Assembly: GCF_021191635.1 (NCBI RefSeq) | Contig: NZ_JAIWPR010000024.1 | Coordinates: 1 to 64,000, forward strand | From: Alterluteimonas quercicellularis | GTDB lineage: Bacteria > Pseudomonadota > Gammaproteobacteria > Xanthomonadales > Xanthomonadaceae | DNA: 64,000 nucleotides | Direction of reading: 5' to 3' | Shown here: positions 49,634 through 60,385 of the stretch, piece after piece | How the letters are laid out: every line of letters starts with the position of its first letter | Position numbering within the stretch: the stretch's first letter is position 1 | Notes under the pieces: generated by a model | What the model saw: only the letters and a program-made list of their open reading frames with translations | The model's database searches: none | Told to the model about the DNA's origin: nothing | Position numbers and translations under genes: made by a program

Positions 49634-50691
49634 CCCGCGCCCCGATCGCCATCGGCTTCGTCGTCAACCGCATCGAGACCGAGCAGGAGAACTACACCAC
49701 CGTCCGCCTGGCGCGCACCGCCGCCGCGCGCGGCCACCGCGTGGCCCTGATCGGCCTGGGCGACTTCATCTACGACGCCGACGGCCGGGTCTGCGCCAGG
49801 GCGCGCATCCCGCGCCGCGGCGACTACGCCGACGACGCCGCGCTGCTGGCCGACGTGCAGGCCGAGGACGCGGCGACCGAGCGCATCTGCGTCGAGGACC
49901 TGGACGTGCTGATGCTGCGCAGCGACCCCGCCGAGGAACTGGAGGACCGGCCCTGGGCGCCCAACAGCGGCCTGCTGTTCGCGCAGCTGGCCGCGGCCAA
50001 GCACGTCGTCGTGCTCAACGACCCGACCCACCTGACCGACGCCGCCAACAAGACCTACTTCCAGCATTTCCCCGAGGCCCTGCGCCCCGAGACCTGCATC
50101 ACCCTGGACCCCGAGGAGATCAAGGCCTTCATCGCCGCCCACGGCGGCCACGGCGTGATCAAGCCGCTGCAGGGCTCCGGCGGGCAGAGCGTGTTCGTGG
50201 TCACCCCGGACAGCGAGGCCAACCTCAACCAGATGATCGACGCGGTGGTGCGCGACGGCTACGCCATCGTGCAGGAGTACCTGCCCAAGGCGAAGGACGG
50301 CGACCTGCGCCTGCTCACCCTCAACGGCCGCCCGCTGCAGGTCGACGGCACCTACGCCTGCCTGCGCCGCTACAGCGGCAGCGGCGACGCGCGAAGCAAC
50401 ATCAGCGCCGGCGGCCGCTACGAGGCGGCCGCGCCCGACGCCGACGCGTTGCGCCTGGCCGAGATCGCCGCGCCCAAGCTGGTGCGCGACGGCATGTACT
50501 TCGCCGGGCTGGACATCGTCGGCGACAAGATGATGGAGATCAACGTCGACACGCCCGGCGGGCTCAGCATGATCGAAGACCTCACCGGCGTGGACTTCAG
50601 CGGCCACATCGTCGACGACCTGGAGCGCAAGGTGCACCTGCGCGACCAGTACGGCCGCACCCTGCGCAACGTCGAGCTGGCGATGCTGTAG
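49630..50691 (+). CDS. Glutathione synthase-like ATP-grasp ligase
   Basis: A 353-residue ATP-grasp enzyme. The N-terminal domain starts IAIGFVVNRIETEQENYTTV; the ATP-grasp core holds GGHGVIKPLQGSGGQSVFVV and YAIVQEYLPKAKDGDLRLL; magnesium ligands lie in FAGLDIVGDKMMEINVDTPGG. It resembles GshB but is not necessarily glutathione synthase, since it lies in an operon with a DUF1704 carboxypeptidase-like protein and an N-formylglutamate amidohydrolase, rather than with gshA. A ligase and a peptidase side by side suggest reversible amino-acid addition to a peptide or protein. Its last 274 bases overlap, on the other strand, the reading frame of the serine hydrolase. Confidence 0.85.
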   Translation: MTRAPIAIGFVVNRIETEQENYTTVRLARTAAARGHRVALIGLGDFIYDADGRVCARARIPRRGDYADDAALLADVQAEDAATERICVEDLDVLMLRSDPAEELEDRPWAPNSGLLFAQLAAAKHVVVLNDPTHLTDAANKTYFQHFPEALRPETCITLDPEEIKAFIAAHGGHGVIKPLQGSGGQSVFVVTPDSEANLNQMIDAVVRDGYAIVQEYLPKAKDGDLRLLTLNGRPLQVDGTYACLRRYSGSGDARSNISAGGRYEAAAPDADALRLAEIAAPKLVRDGMYFAGLDIVGDKMMEINVDTPGGLSMIEDLTGVDFSGHIVDDLERKVHLRDQYGRTLRNVELAML

Positions 50692-51896
50692 CCGCCGGGC
50701 GTCTGGACGCCCTCGCCCGCCGCGGCCGGGGCCGCTTCGCCGTACTCCCACCACCACGGCATCGCGGTGTCGCCGAGGACGAAGCGCACCAGCGCCGGGT
50801 AGATGCGCTCGGCGCGCACGTCGTTGGCCAGCAGCACGATGCAGCGCCGGTAGGCGTCCTGGCAGACCAGCAGGTTGCCGGTCCAGTCGTTGTGGCCGCC
50901 CTTGAACCACATGCGGCCCGCCCGCGGGTCGTCGAACACCACTACGCCCAGCCCCGCGGCGAGGCCGATGGCGGGTCCGCGCGGGTCGCGCGCCTCGGAG
51001 AGCGTCGGGAACTGGCTCGCGCTGTCGATCGGCAGGCCCGGCCGCACCAGCCCGGCGCGCGACGCCGCGCTCAGCCGGTCGCCGCGCATCACCGCCGCCC
51101 ACAGCCGCGCCTGGTCGGCGATGGTGGTGTCCATCGAGCCGGCCGCGCTGGGGCGGCTGCGCTCGTCGTGCGGCTCCATGCTGCCGTCGAGCGCGTAGCC
51201 GTCGGCGAGGTTCTCCGCGAAGTCGCCCCGCCAGGCCATGTCGGTGCGGGTCATCCCGAGCGGCGCGAACACGCGCTCGCGCATCGCCCGGCCGAGTTCG
51301 AGGCCGGCGCCCTCCTCGATCGCCGTCTGCAGCACGTAGAAGCCTTCGCCCGAGTAGCCGTAGCGCGTGCCCGGCGCGCGGTGGAAACGCAGCCTGCGGT
51401 CCGGCTCCAGCCAGCGGAAGTTGGCGAAGCCGGTGGCGTGGTGGAGCACGATGCGCGGGGTGAGCGCGCGCCAGCGCGCGTCGCCGGCCAGGTCGGCGTA
51501 GTCCTCGTACTCGGGCAGCGGGCGCGGCAGCGACCGCGAGACCGGCGCGTCGAGATCGACCAGGCCGTCGTCGGCCAGCTGCAGGACCAGGTAGGCCACC
51601 GCGGCCTTGGTCAGCGATGCGCCGTACATCACGGTATCGGTCTGCAGCGGCAGCCCGCGCGCCACGTTGCGATGGCCGTAGGCGCCCACGTAGCGCACCT
51701 CGCCGTCCTCGACGATCGCCAGCGCTAGGCCCTGCACGCGCTCCGACGCCATCAGCCGGCGGGCCTCGGCCTCGACCTCGGCGTCGGCGGGCAGCGGCGG
51801 CGCCGGCGATGCGGCCAGTGGCGGCGCGGCCGCGGCGAGCAACAGGGCCAGCCACCACGCGACACGGCCAGCGGGTCCCGCTTCACGAGCTTGCAT
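50418..51896 (-). CDS. Serine hydrolase (class C beta-lactamase family) with antisense-read C-terminal tail
   Basis: A 492-residue protein as read. A signal peptide (residues 1-29, ending PPLAASP) leads to a beta-lactamase/penicillin-binding-protein-like domain: the SxxK motif is SLTK at 94-97, the YxN-equivalent is YSGEGF, and the KTG-equivalent is KGGHN. Natural members end near WWWEYGEAAPAA (about residue 395). Here the frame runs on for about 90 residues that are the complement of the ATP-grasp gene (YSIASSTLRRV..., with serine/proline-rich composition), stopping at 50418. Either the native stop was lost or a base error in the tail hides it. The tail should not be trusted as natural protein. 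The substrate is unknown. Confidence 0.75.
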   Translation of the reverse strand: MQAREAGPAGRVAWWLALLLAAAAPPLAASPAPPLPADAEVEAEARRLMASERVQGLALAIVEDGEVRYVGAYGHRNVARGLPLQTDTVMYGASLTKAAVAYLVLQLADDGLVDLDAPVSRSLPRPLPEYEDYADLAGDARWRALTPRIVLHHATGFANFRWLEPDRRLRFHRAPGTRYGYSGEGFYVLQTAIEEGAGLELGRAMRERVFAPLGMTRTDMAWRGDFAENLADGYALDGSMEPHDERSRPSAAGSMDTTIADQARLWAAVMRGDRLSAASRAGLVRPGLPIDSASQFPTLSEARDPRGPAIGLAAGLGVVVFDDPRAGRMWFKGGHNDWTGNLLVCQDAYRRCIVLLANDVRAERIYPALVRFVLGDTAMPWWWEYGEAAPAAAGEGVQTPGGYSIASSTLRRVRPYWSRRCTLRSRSSTMWPLKSTPVRSSIMLSPPGVSTLISIILSPTMSSPAKYMPSRTSLGAAISARRNASASGAAAS

Positions 51897-52013
51897 GGCG
51901 GCCTCCCGGCACGGATGCGGCGTCCGGAAGCATGGCCCCGCGCGCGCGCGGGGCGCGCGTCCCGGTGGTGGGAATGACTTCCGCCAGGGGGCTGTGCGCC
52001 GGGGTCCGGCGGG

Positions 52014-52355
52014 TCAGGCCTTGCGCAGGAACTGGGTCTTCAGCACTAGGCCCTTGATCTTGTCGGAGTGGCCCTCGATGTGCTCCGGGTCGTCCTCGAC
52101 CAGGCGGATGTTGCGGATCACCGTGCCCTGCTTGAGCGGGATCGACGAGCCCTTGACCTTGAGGTCCTTGACGACGACGACGGTATCCCCGGCGGCGAGC
52201 GGATTGCCGTTGCTGTCGCGCACGACCGCGCCACCGGCGTCCTCGCTTGCGGCGCCGGCCGGCCACTCGTGGCCGCAGTCGGGACAGACCCGCTGGTCGC
52301 GATCGTCATAGACGTTGGACAGCCCGCACTGCGGGCACTCGGGAAGGTCGGACAT
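52014..52355 (-). CDS. yjdM: YjdM/PhnA-like zinc-ribbon protein
   Basis: A 113-residue protein with an N-terminal zinc ribbon (CPQC...CPDC, residues 7-27) and a C-terminal SH3-like PhnA domain (GDTVVVVKDLKVKGSSIPLK, IEGHSDKIKGLVLKTQFLRK). It matches YjdM (formerly PhnA). Despite the old name it is not the phosphonoacetate hydrolase, and its role is poorly known. ATG 52355 chosen as the family start; the upstream frame runs through a repeat. Confidence 0.92.
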   Translation of the reverse strand: MSDLPECPQCGLSNVYDDRDQRVCPDCGHEWPAGAASEDAGGAVVRDSNGNPLAAGDTVVVVKDLKVKGSSIPLKQGTVIRNIRLVEDDPEHIEGHSDKIKGLVLKTQFLRKA

Positions 52356-52378
52356 CGTCGGTTCCTGGAAAGCGCAGC

Positions 52379-52550
52379 GTAGGAGCGCGGGCGGTAGAAA
52401 CGTTCGAGGCGAGAAGTCGACTGCGCGAGGACAGGTTTTCGCCGTTTCGCCGGCCTGTAGCGGAACTACAGGCCAAGAAACGGCGGAAAGCTGGACCGCG
52501 CGGGCGGCTTCGCAGCCCGGACGGCTTCTGCCGCCCACGCTCCTAGTGTA
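52379..52550. repeat. AGGAGCGCGGGCGG...CCGCCCACGCTCCTAG repeat, long copy
   Basis: Outer arms GTAGGAGCGCGGGCGGTAGA and CTTCTGCCGCCCACGCTCCT enclose an inner hairpin (GGCCTGTAG / CTACAGGCC around CGGAA) and a GTTTCGCC/GGCGGAAA-like dyad. It shares AAACGTTCG and the CTAGTGTA edge with 40791-40864. It fills the 289-base gap between the YjdM and acyl-CoA ligase genes. Confidence 0.82.
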
Positions 52551-52644
52551 GGCGATCGCGCCGGCGCGCCCGGTACGCCCGGTACGCCCGCCGGCGCGGT
52601 CGCGGTTAGGATGGAGCCCCGTCCGCCGCTCGTGCGCCACGCCG

Positions 52645-54347
<1,703 letters not shown>

Positions 54348-54351
<4 letters not shown>

Positions 54352-54426
54352 GAGCGCGCTGGCGCGCGATGCTCTCAGCACCCGGCGCCAGAAGAGAAAA
54401 GCATCGCGCGCGAGCGCGCTCCTACG
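54348..54426. repeat. GTAGGAGCG palindromic repeat
   Basis: The left end GTAGGAGCGCGCTGGCGCGC overlaps the stop of the acyl-CoA ligase; the right end GCGCGAGCGCGCTCCTACG overlaps the stop of the convergent NUDIX gene. Both genes end inside the repeat. Confidence 0.88.
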
Positions 54427-54994
54427 GGGCGGACGCCCGCGCCAGCCACTTGCGCGCCATGCGCCGCAGCGAGGGATCGGCGTCGCCGTCCCGCGCCACC
54501 TCGTCGATGCCGCGCCAGGCCAGCGCCAGCGATTCGGCGCTGACGGTGTAGCGCTCGTCGGCGCCGGCGCGGACCACGTAGCGGACGTCGTAGTGCCAGT
54601 GCGCCGGCACGCCGCCGTGCTCGGGGATGCGGTGGCGGTCGAGGTCGAAGATGCCCGGCTCCACCCGCAACGCCGCGACCCCGGTCTCCTCCTGCGCCTC
54701 GCGCAGCGCCACGCCGGCCAGGTCGGGGTCGCCGTCGGCATGGCCGCCCGGCTGCAGCCAGCGGCCGAGCTTGCGGTGGTGGACCAGCAGCGTGCGCCGG
54801 CCGTCGGCGCTGACCAGCCAGGCCGAGGCGGTGAAGTGGCCGGCCAGGCGCTCGCGCACGAAGGGGTCGGCGGGGTCCTCGGCGAGTTCGATGAATGCGG
54901 CGGCCTCCGCCGCTTCCCTGCGCCAGCGGCGGCCGTAGCCGGCCAGTTCCTCGGCGAGTCGGGGGCGTCGGCTGGGCGTCGGCGGCGTCGCCAC
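54422..54994 (-). CDS. NUDIX hydrolase
   Basis: A 190-residue NUDIX-fold protein. The box reads GGHADGDPDLAGVALREAQE followed by ETGV, with the REAQEETG catalytic helix intact; the glutamate early in the canonical box is replaced by Asp/Pro as in some family members. Upstream is a small helical extension (residues 1-45). The substrate (a nucleoside diphosphate derivative) is unknown. The start is a GTG at 54994 (VATPPTPSRRP), with GGAACCGCC upstream. The UAG stop is in the repeat end. Confidence 0.88.
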   Translation of the reverse strand: MATPPTPSRRPRLAEELAGYGRRWRREAAEAAAFIELAEDPADPFVRERLAGHFTASAWLVSADGRRTLLVHHRKLGRWLQPGGHADGDPDLAGVALREAQEETGVAALRVEPGIFDLDRHRIPEHGGVPAHWHYDVRYVVRAGADERYTVSAESLALAWRGIDEVARDGDADPSLRRMARKWLARASAP

Positions 54995-55155
54995 GGGCGG
55001 TTCCTGCGGGTCGGGCCCGCATTATCCACGCCTTCATATGCTTGTGATCGTCCTGCAGCTTTGGCAAGGTACGGCGGCCCCGCCTTCGGGCCGGCCCCTC
55101 GTCCGGCGGTTCGCGCCGCCGGTCCGCCGACTGCAATCTCACACTGGGGAACACC

Positions 55156-56625
55156 ATGCTCAAGGACCTCTTCAGGGTCAAACCTGTGGAACCCGCACCG
55201 CACGTGGACGCGGGCGAACCCGTCGAAGGGAGTCTGGAAGGCGAGGTACAACTCAAACGCACCCTCACCGCCAGGCACCTGGTGCTGCTGGGCCTCGGTG
55301 CGGTCATCGGTGCGGGCATCTTCGTGCTGACCGGCCAGGCGGCGGCCAACCACGCGGGGCCCGCGATCATGCTGAGCTTCGTGCTGGCCGGCTTCGCCTG
55401 CGCCCTCGCCGGCCTGTGCTACGCGGAGTTCGCGGCGCTGCTGCCGGTGTCGGGCAGCGCGTACTCGTATTCCTACGCCACGCTGGGCGAGTTCGTGGCC
55501 TGGTTCATCGGCTGGTGCCTGGTGCTGGAGTACCTGTTCGCCTCGTCCACGGTGGCGGTCGGCTGGTCGGGCTACTTCGTGAGCTTCCTGACCACCACGC
55601 TCGGGGTCCCGTTCCCGGCCGAGCTGGCCGGCGCGCCGATCGCGTGGGAGGACGGCGGCTTCGTCCGCACCACCAACATGTTCAACCTGCCCGCCGTCCT
55701 GATCGTGGCCGCGGTCAGCGGCCTGTGCTACGTCGGCATCACCCAGTCGGCGTTCGTCAACGGCATCGTCGTCGCGATCAAGGTCGCGGTGATCGCCGCG
55801 TTCCTCGGCGTCGGCGTCTTCTACGTCGACCCGGCCAACTGGACGCCGTTCATCCCGGAGAACACCGGGCCCGGACAGTTCGGCATGGACGGCGTGTTCC
55901 GCGCCGCGACGGTGGTGTTCTTCGCCTACATCGGCTTCGACGCCGTCTCGACCGCCGCCGGCGAGGCCAAGAACCCGCAGCGCGACATGCCCATCGGCAT
56001 CCTCGGCTCGCTGGCGATCTGCACCGTCATCTACATCGCGGTCTGCGCGGTGCTGACCGGCATGACGCCCTACACCGAGCTGGGCACCTCCAAGCCGGTG
56101 GCGACCGCGCTCGAGCCCTACCCGAACCTCGCCTGGCTCAAGACCGCGGTCGAGATCGGCGCCATCGCCGGCCTGTCGTCGGTGATCCTGGTGATGCTGA
56201 TGGCGCAGCCGCGCATCTTCTACACCATGTCCCGCGACGGCCTGCTGCCGAAGTTCTTCGGCAGGGTGCATCCCAAGCACCAGACGCCCTACGTCGGCAC
56301 CATCATCGTCGGCGTCGCGGCCTGCCTGCTGGCCGGCCTGATGCCGCTGAGCGTGCTCGGCGAGCTGGTCTCGATGGGCACGCTGATCGCCTTCGCCACC
56401 GTCTGCCTCGGCGTGCTGGTCCTGCGCCGCACGCGGCCGGAACTGCACCGCCCCTTCCGCGTGCCGGCCGCGTCGATCATCTGCCCGCTCGGCTTCCTGG
56501 CCTGCCTGTTCCTGTTCTTCCAGTCCTTCGTGGCGCACTGGCACCTGTTCGTCGGCTGGACGATCGTCGGCCTGCTGATCTACTTCTTCTACGGCCGCCA
56601 TCACAGCAAGCTCAACGCGCGCTGA
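55156..56625 (+). CDS. APC-family amino acid permease
   Basis: A 489-residue cationic-amino-acid-transporter-type permease with about 12-14 membrane segments. Recognisable parts are the first-helix motif LGLGAVIGAGIFVLTGQAAA, FAYIGFDAVSTAAGEAKNPQ (APC signature with proton/amine site) and RIFYTMSRDGLLPKFFGRVH. The charged N-terminus (residues 1-40) is cytoplasmic. Start ATG 55156. A terminator hairpin and then a second APC permease gene follow in the same direction, so tandem transport genes with separate regulation. Confidence 0.92.
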   Translation: MLKDLFRVKPVEPAPHVDAGEPVEGSLEGEVQLKRTLTARHLVLLGLGAVIGAGIFVLTGQAAANHAGPAIMLSFVLAGFACALAGLCYAEFAALLPVSGSAYSYSYATLGEFVAWFIGWCLVLEYLFASSTVAVGWSGYFVSFLTTTLGVPFPAELAGAPIAWEDGGFVRTTNMFNLPAVLIVAAVSGLCYVGITQSAFVNGIVVAIKVAVIAAFLGVGVFYVDPANWTPFIPENTGPGQFGMDGVFRAATVVFFAYIGFDAVSTAAGEAKNPQRDMPIGILGSLAICTVIYIAVCAVLTGMTPYTELGTSKPVATALEPYPNLAWLKTAVEIGAIAGLSSVILVMLMAQPRIFYTMSRDGLLPKFFGRVHPKHQTPYVGTIIVGVAACLLAGLMPLSVLGELVSMGTLIAFATVCLGVLVLRRTRPELHRPFRVPAASIICPLGFLACLFLFFQSFVAHWHLFVGWTIVGLLIYFFYGRHHSKLNAR

Positions 56626-56636
56626 CGCACCAACGC

Positions 56637-56662
56637 CACGGCCCGCCCCAGCGCGGGCCGTG
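56637..56662 (+). terminator. Terminator of the first APC permease gene
   Basis: Perfect 10-bp stem CACGGCCCGC / GCGGGCCGTG around CCCAGC, then CGCGTTTCC. It lies 11 bases after the stop. Confidence 0.6.
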
Positions 56663-56702
56663 CGCGTTTCCACCCAGTCGCCCCCTCACGCCGGATGCGC
56701 TG

Positions 56703-58004
56703 ATGTCCACGATCCCGACCGCCAAGAAGATCGGCCCGGTGCTCGCGACCTTCCTGGTCGCCAACAACATGATCGGCTCCGGCTTCTTCCTGCTGCCGGC
56801 CACGCTGGCGAAGTCGGGCGCGGTGACCGCGCTGAGCTGGCTGCTGGCCACCGCCCTGGCGGTGGTGCTGGGTGCCGCGTTCGCGCGGCTGGCGCGGCTG
56901 TACCCGCACATGAACTCGCCGGACGACTACGTGCGCCCGGCGCTCGGCCGCGACCTGGCCTTCCTCACCAGCACGCTGTACTGGATCTCCTCGTGGATCG
57001 GCAACAACGCGATCGCCGTGGCCGCCTTCGGCTACCTGATCCTGCTGCTGCCGGTGGACGACGGTTACGGCGTGCGCCTGGCCGGCCAGCTGCTGCTGAT
57101 CTGGCTGATGTTCGCGCTGAACCTGATGGGGCCGCGGCCGATCGCGCGCTTCCAGTCCTTCTGCGTGGTCTTCGGCCTGCTGCCGGTGGCCTGCGTGCTG
57201 GGCGCCGGCTGGGCCAGCTTCGACGGCGAGATCTACCGCAGCGCCTGGAACGTGTCCGGGCAGTCGGACGCGGCGGTGGTGTTCGGCTCGCTGGCGCCGA
57301 TCTTCTGGGCCTTCGTCGGCCTGGAGACCGGGGCGATGGTGGCCGGCGTGGTCGACGACCCCGACCGCAACGTGCCGCGCGCGACCATCGGCGGGATCCT
57401 CATCGCCGGCGTCGTCTACCTGATCTCGTCGGTGCTGATGATGGGCATCGTGCCGGCGGAGGTGCTGGCCGAGTCCAGCGCCCCGTTCGCGCTGGTGGCC
57501 GGCGAGATGTTCGGCGCCTGGGCGATCCCGGTGATCGCCGCCGCGGCCGCGGTCAAGGCCACCGGCACCCTGGGCGGCTGGATGCTGGTCTCCGGCGAGA
57601 CCGGCGCGCGCGCCGCGCAGCGCGGCTACCTGCCGGCCGTCTTCGGCCGCCTGCGCGCCAACGGCTCGGCCGGCTGGGGGCTGTTCATCGTCGCGCTGTC
57701 GATGAGCGCGCTGGCGGTGCTGACCCTGGCGCCGACGGTCGGCGACCAGTTCGAGACGCTGATCGAGATGGTGGTGATGCTGGTGGTCATGGCCTACGCC
57801 TCGGCCGGCCTGGCCCTGCTGCTGGGCACCCGCGCGCGGCCCTCGGACGCGCGCGAGCGCATGCTCGGCATGGGCGCGCTGATCGCCTGCGGACTGCTGG
57901 TCTGGTCGACGCCGGCCGACACCCTGATCGGCTCGCTGATCGTCGCCCTGCTGGCGTGGGCGGCCTACCGCGGCTTCGCCCGCCGCGCCCCGGAAGCGGC
58001 CTGA
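56703..58004 (+). CDS. APC-family transporter, AdiC/ArcD-like
   Basis: A 433-residue membrane protein with about 12 segments. The first helix IGPVLATFLVANNMIGSGFFLLP matches the arginine/agmatine and basic-amino-acid antiporter group, and WAFVGLETGAMVAGVVDDPDR is the equivalent APC signature. It is related to, but distinct from, the CAT-type permease encoded upstream. Start ATG 56703. Its substrate is probably an amino acid or polyamine; not determinable. It is convergent with the DctA-like gene across a repeat. Confidence 0.88.
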   Translation: MSTIPTAKKIGPVLATFLVANNMIGSGFFLLPATLAKSGAVTALSWLLATALAVVLGAAFARLARLYPHMNSPDDYVRPALGRDLAFLTSTLYWISSWIGNNAIAVAAFGYLILLLPVDDGYGVRLAGQLLLIWLMFALNLMGPRPIARFQSFCVVFGLLPVACVLGAGWASFDGEIYRSAWNVSGQSDAAVVFGSLAPIFWAFVGLETGAMVAGVVDDPDRNVPRATIGGILIAGVVYLISSVLMMGIVPAEVLAESSAPFALVAGEMFGAWAIPVIAAAAAVKATGTLGGWMLVSGETGARAAQRGYLPAVFGRLRANGSAGWGLFIVALSMSALAVLTLAPTVGDQFETLIEMVVMLVVMAYASAGLALLLGTRARPSDARERMLGMGALIACGLLVWSTPADTLIGSLIVALLAWAAYRGFARRAPEAA

Positions 58005-58054
58005 GCACCGGGACGCGTTCCGCTTCCGTCGCAGGTCCGGACGCACCCGACGCG

Positions 58055-58127
58055 GTCGCGCGCGAGCGCGCTCCTACACGGGAACATCGACGTCCGGGCG
58101 CCTCGCAGGAGCGCGCTTGCGCGCGAC
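58055..58127. repeat. Two repeat ends in outward orientation
   Basis: GCGCGCGAGCGCGCTCCTAC (about 58058-58077) and CAGGAGCGCGCTTGCGCGCG (58106-58125) lie about 28 bases apart with the CTCCTAC and AGGAG ends facing each other, the reverse of the usual arrangement. Confidence 0.7.
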
Positions 58128-58151
58128 GCCCGCGCGGTCTCCGGAGACCGC

Positions 58152-59483
58152 CTACCCCGCCCGGTCGGCGCCCAGCTCCGGCGCCGTCGCCTCGCCGTCC
58201 TCGCGGCGCTCGCCGCGGGAGACGATGGTCGCCAGCGCCAGGTCGCCGGTCACGTTGAGCGTGGTCCGGCACATGTCGAGGAAGTGGTTGACGCCCAGGA
58301 TCAGGCCGATGCCGATCGGGTTCACCCCCACCATGGCGCAGATCAGCGCCACCACCGGCAGCGAGCCGGAGGGCACGCCCGCGGTGCCGATCCCGCCCAG
58401 GATGCACACCAGCATCACCATGAACTGCTGGCCCAGGTCGAGCTCCACGCCGAAGAACTGGGCCAGGAACAGCACCGTCACGCCCTCGAACAGCGCGGTG
58501 CCGTTCTGGTTGGCGGTGGCGCCCACGGTCAGCACGAAGCGCGAGACCTTGTTGGGCAGGCGCAGGTTCTCGTCGGCCACCCGCAGCGCGGTCGGCAGCG
58601 TGGCGTTGCTCGACGCGGTCGAGAACGCCATCACCGCGGCCTCCTGGATGCCGCGGAAGAACGCCAGCGGCGAGTAGCCGGCCAGGCGCAGCGCGACCGA
58701 GTAGCTGACGAACATGTGCACCGCCAGCGCGCCGACCACCACGCCCACGTAGGCGCCCAGCCGCAGCAGCAGGTCGAAGCCGAACACCGCCGCCAGGTTG
58801 AACATGAAGCAGAACACCGCGTAGGGCGCGAGCCGGATGACCAGGTTGATCAGGGTCATCGAGACCTCGAACACGCCGTCGATGCCGCGCTTGAGCGAGG
58901 CGGTCTTCTCCGAGTCCGCCAGCACCATCCCGACGCCGAACATCACCGCGAAGAACATCAGCGCCAGGATCGAGGCGTTGTCGGAGGCGGCGCTGATCAC
59001 GTTGTTGGGCACGATCGACAGCAGCATGTCCATGCCGCGCGGCGTCTCGTCGATGCTGCGCACGATCTGCTGGGTGCGCTCGGTGTTCTGCGCGATCAGC
59101 GAGTCCGCCAGCGCCCTGTCCACGCCCACGCCCGGCTTGAGCCAGTTGACCATCAGCAGGCCGATCAGCACCGCCACCGCGGAGAGCACCACCGTGTACG
59201 CCAGGGTCCGCCAGCCGATGCGCCCGAGCGCGCGCACGTCGCCCATCTCGGCGATGCCGGCCACCAGCGCCGAGAACAGCAGCGGCACGATCAGCATGAA
59301 GATGAGGTTGAGGAAGATCGACGAGAAGGGCGTGGTGACGTAGCGCGTGAAGGCGTCGACCCAGGCCGCGTCCGCGCTGGTCAGGTAGGCCACCAGGCCG
59401 ACGGCGAGGCCGGCGACGAACCCGATGGCCATCTTCCAGTGGAGCGGCAGCTTGCGGCGGCCGGGTGCGGCGGAATGCGACAT
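58152..59483 (-). CDS. Dicarboxylate/amino acid:cation symporter (DctA/GltP family)
   Basis: A 443-residue secondary transporter with about eight membrane segments and two hairpin regions. The C-terminal substrate-binding signature is intact: [16 protein letters not shown], then [15 protein letters not shown] and [20 protein letters not shown], plus [16 protein letters not shown]. It imports glutamate/aspartate or C4-dicarboxylates with Na+ or H+. The N-terminal region is basic. Start ATG 59483 followed by the first transmembrane helix at about 18-35. It is divergent from mtnB. Confidence 0.92.
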   Translation of the reverse strand: MSHSAAPGRRKLPLHWKMAIGFVAGLAVGLVAYLTSADAAWVDAFTRYVTTPFSSIFLNLIFMLIVPLLFSALVAGIAEMGDVRALGRIGWRTLAYTVVLSAVAVLIGLLMVNWLKPGVGVDRALADSLIAQNTERTQQIVRSIDETPRGMDMLLSIVPNNVISAASDNASILALMFFAVMFGVGMVLADSEKTASLKRGIDGVFEVSMTLINLVIRLAPYAVFCFMFNLAAVFGFDLLLRLGAYVGVVVGALAVHMFVSYSVALRLAGYSPLAFFRGIQEAAVMAFSTASSNATLPTALRVADENLRLPNKVSRFVLTVGATANQNGTALFEGVTVLFLAQFFGVELDLGQQFMVMLVCILGGIGTAGVPSGSLPVVALICAMVGVNPIGIGLILGVNHFLDMCRTTLNVTGDLALATIVSRGERREDGEATAPELGADRAG

Positions 59484-59630
59484 GGACTCTCTCTCCCGAA
59501 AAGCGGGCCCAGCTTAACAGCGCTTCAAGATCGGCGCGGGCGGCCCGGCCCCGTCGCCCGCCCCGGCCCGCCACCGGCGCGGTGCGCGCGGCGAGCCGGT
59601 ATAGTGATGCCTGGCCACGGAATTCCCGCC

Positions 59631-60272
59631 ATGAGCGCCGTCCCCTACGACCACCACCGGCTGTGCGAGCTCGCCGGCGAGATCATCGTCAACGTCCGCG
59701 AGCTGTCCGCGCTGGGCTGGACGCCGGCCACCAGCAGCAACTTCTCGCGCCGCCTCGACGCGCGCCACGCCGCGATCACCGTCTCCGGGCGCGACAAGGG
59801 CCGCCTGCGCGAGGCCGACATCATGGTCGTGGACATGGACGGCGAGGCCGTCGGCAGCGACCACCGCCCGTCGGCGGAGACGCTGCTGCACACCCAGCTC
59901 TACCGGCGCTTCGACGACGTGGGCTGCGTGCTGCACACCCACTCGCGCCACCAGACCGTGGCCTCGCGCCTGTTCGCCGGCGAGGGCCACGTGCGCCTGG
60001 AGGGCTACGAGCTGCTGAAGGCGTTCCGCGGCAACGACACCCACGAAGTCGCGGTCGACCTGCCGGTGCTGCCCAACAGCCAGCACATGCCCACGCTGGC
60101 CGCCCAGGTCGACGCCCTGCTCGACCGCCAGACCCTGTGGGGCTACCTGATCGACGGCCACGGCCTGTACGCCTGGGGCCGCGACATGGCCGAGGCGCGC
60201 CGGCACCTGGAGGCGTTCGAGTTCCTGCTGGGCTGCGAACTGGACCTGCGCCGGCTCGGCGTGCGCGGCTGA
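59631..60272 (+). CDS. mtnB: Methylthioribulose-1-phosphate dehydratase
   Basis: A 213-residue class II aldolase-fold enzyme of the methionine salvage pathway. TSSNFSRR and [16 protein letters not shown] at the active site, the zinc motif HTHSRH at about 103-108, and [20 protein letters not shown] near the end are typical of MtnB. Length 213 is standard. ATG 59631 is chosen; an in-frame ATG at 59607 is possible. A TATAGT hexamer at 59600-59605 could be a -10 box for the shorter form. Followed by mtnD and mtnC. Confidence 0.94.
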   Translation: MSAVPYDHHRLCELAGEIIVNVRELSALGWTPATSSNFSRRLDARHAAITVSGRDKGRLREADIMVVDMDGEAVGSDHRPSAETLLHTQLYRRFDDVGCVLHTHSRHQTVASRLFAGEGHVRLEGYELLKAFRGNDTHEVAVDLPVLPNSQHMPTLAAQVDALLDRQTLWGYLIDGHGLYAWGRDMAEARRHLEAFEFLLGCELDLRRLGVRG

Positions 60273-60385
60273 ACGGCCCCGCGCGGCGTTGCGTCCGCGC
60301 GCCGCTTGTGTTCCGCCGCGGGCCTCCCCATTTCCGTTCCGGTTGCTAGTCTGGGCCTTCCCGTGGCCCGCCAGGAGACCCCGCC

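Noticed and set aside
60273-60385. Possible SAM riboswitch ahead of mtnD
   Set aside because: The spacer is only 113 bases and shows no conserved riboswitch core or terminator; nothing supports it.
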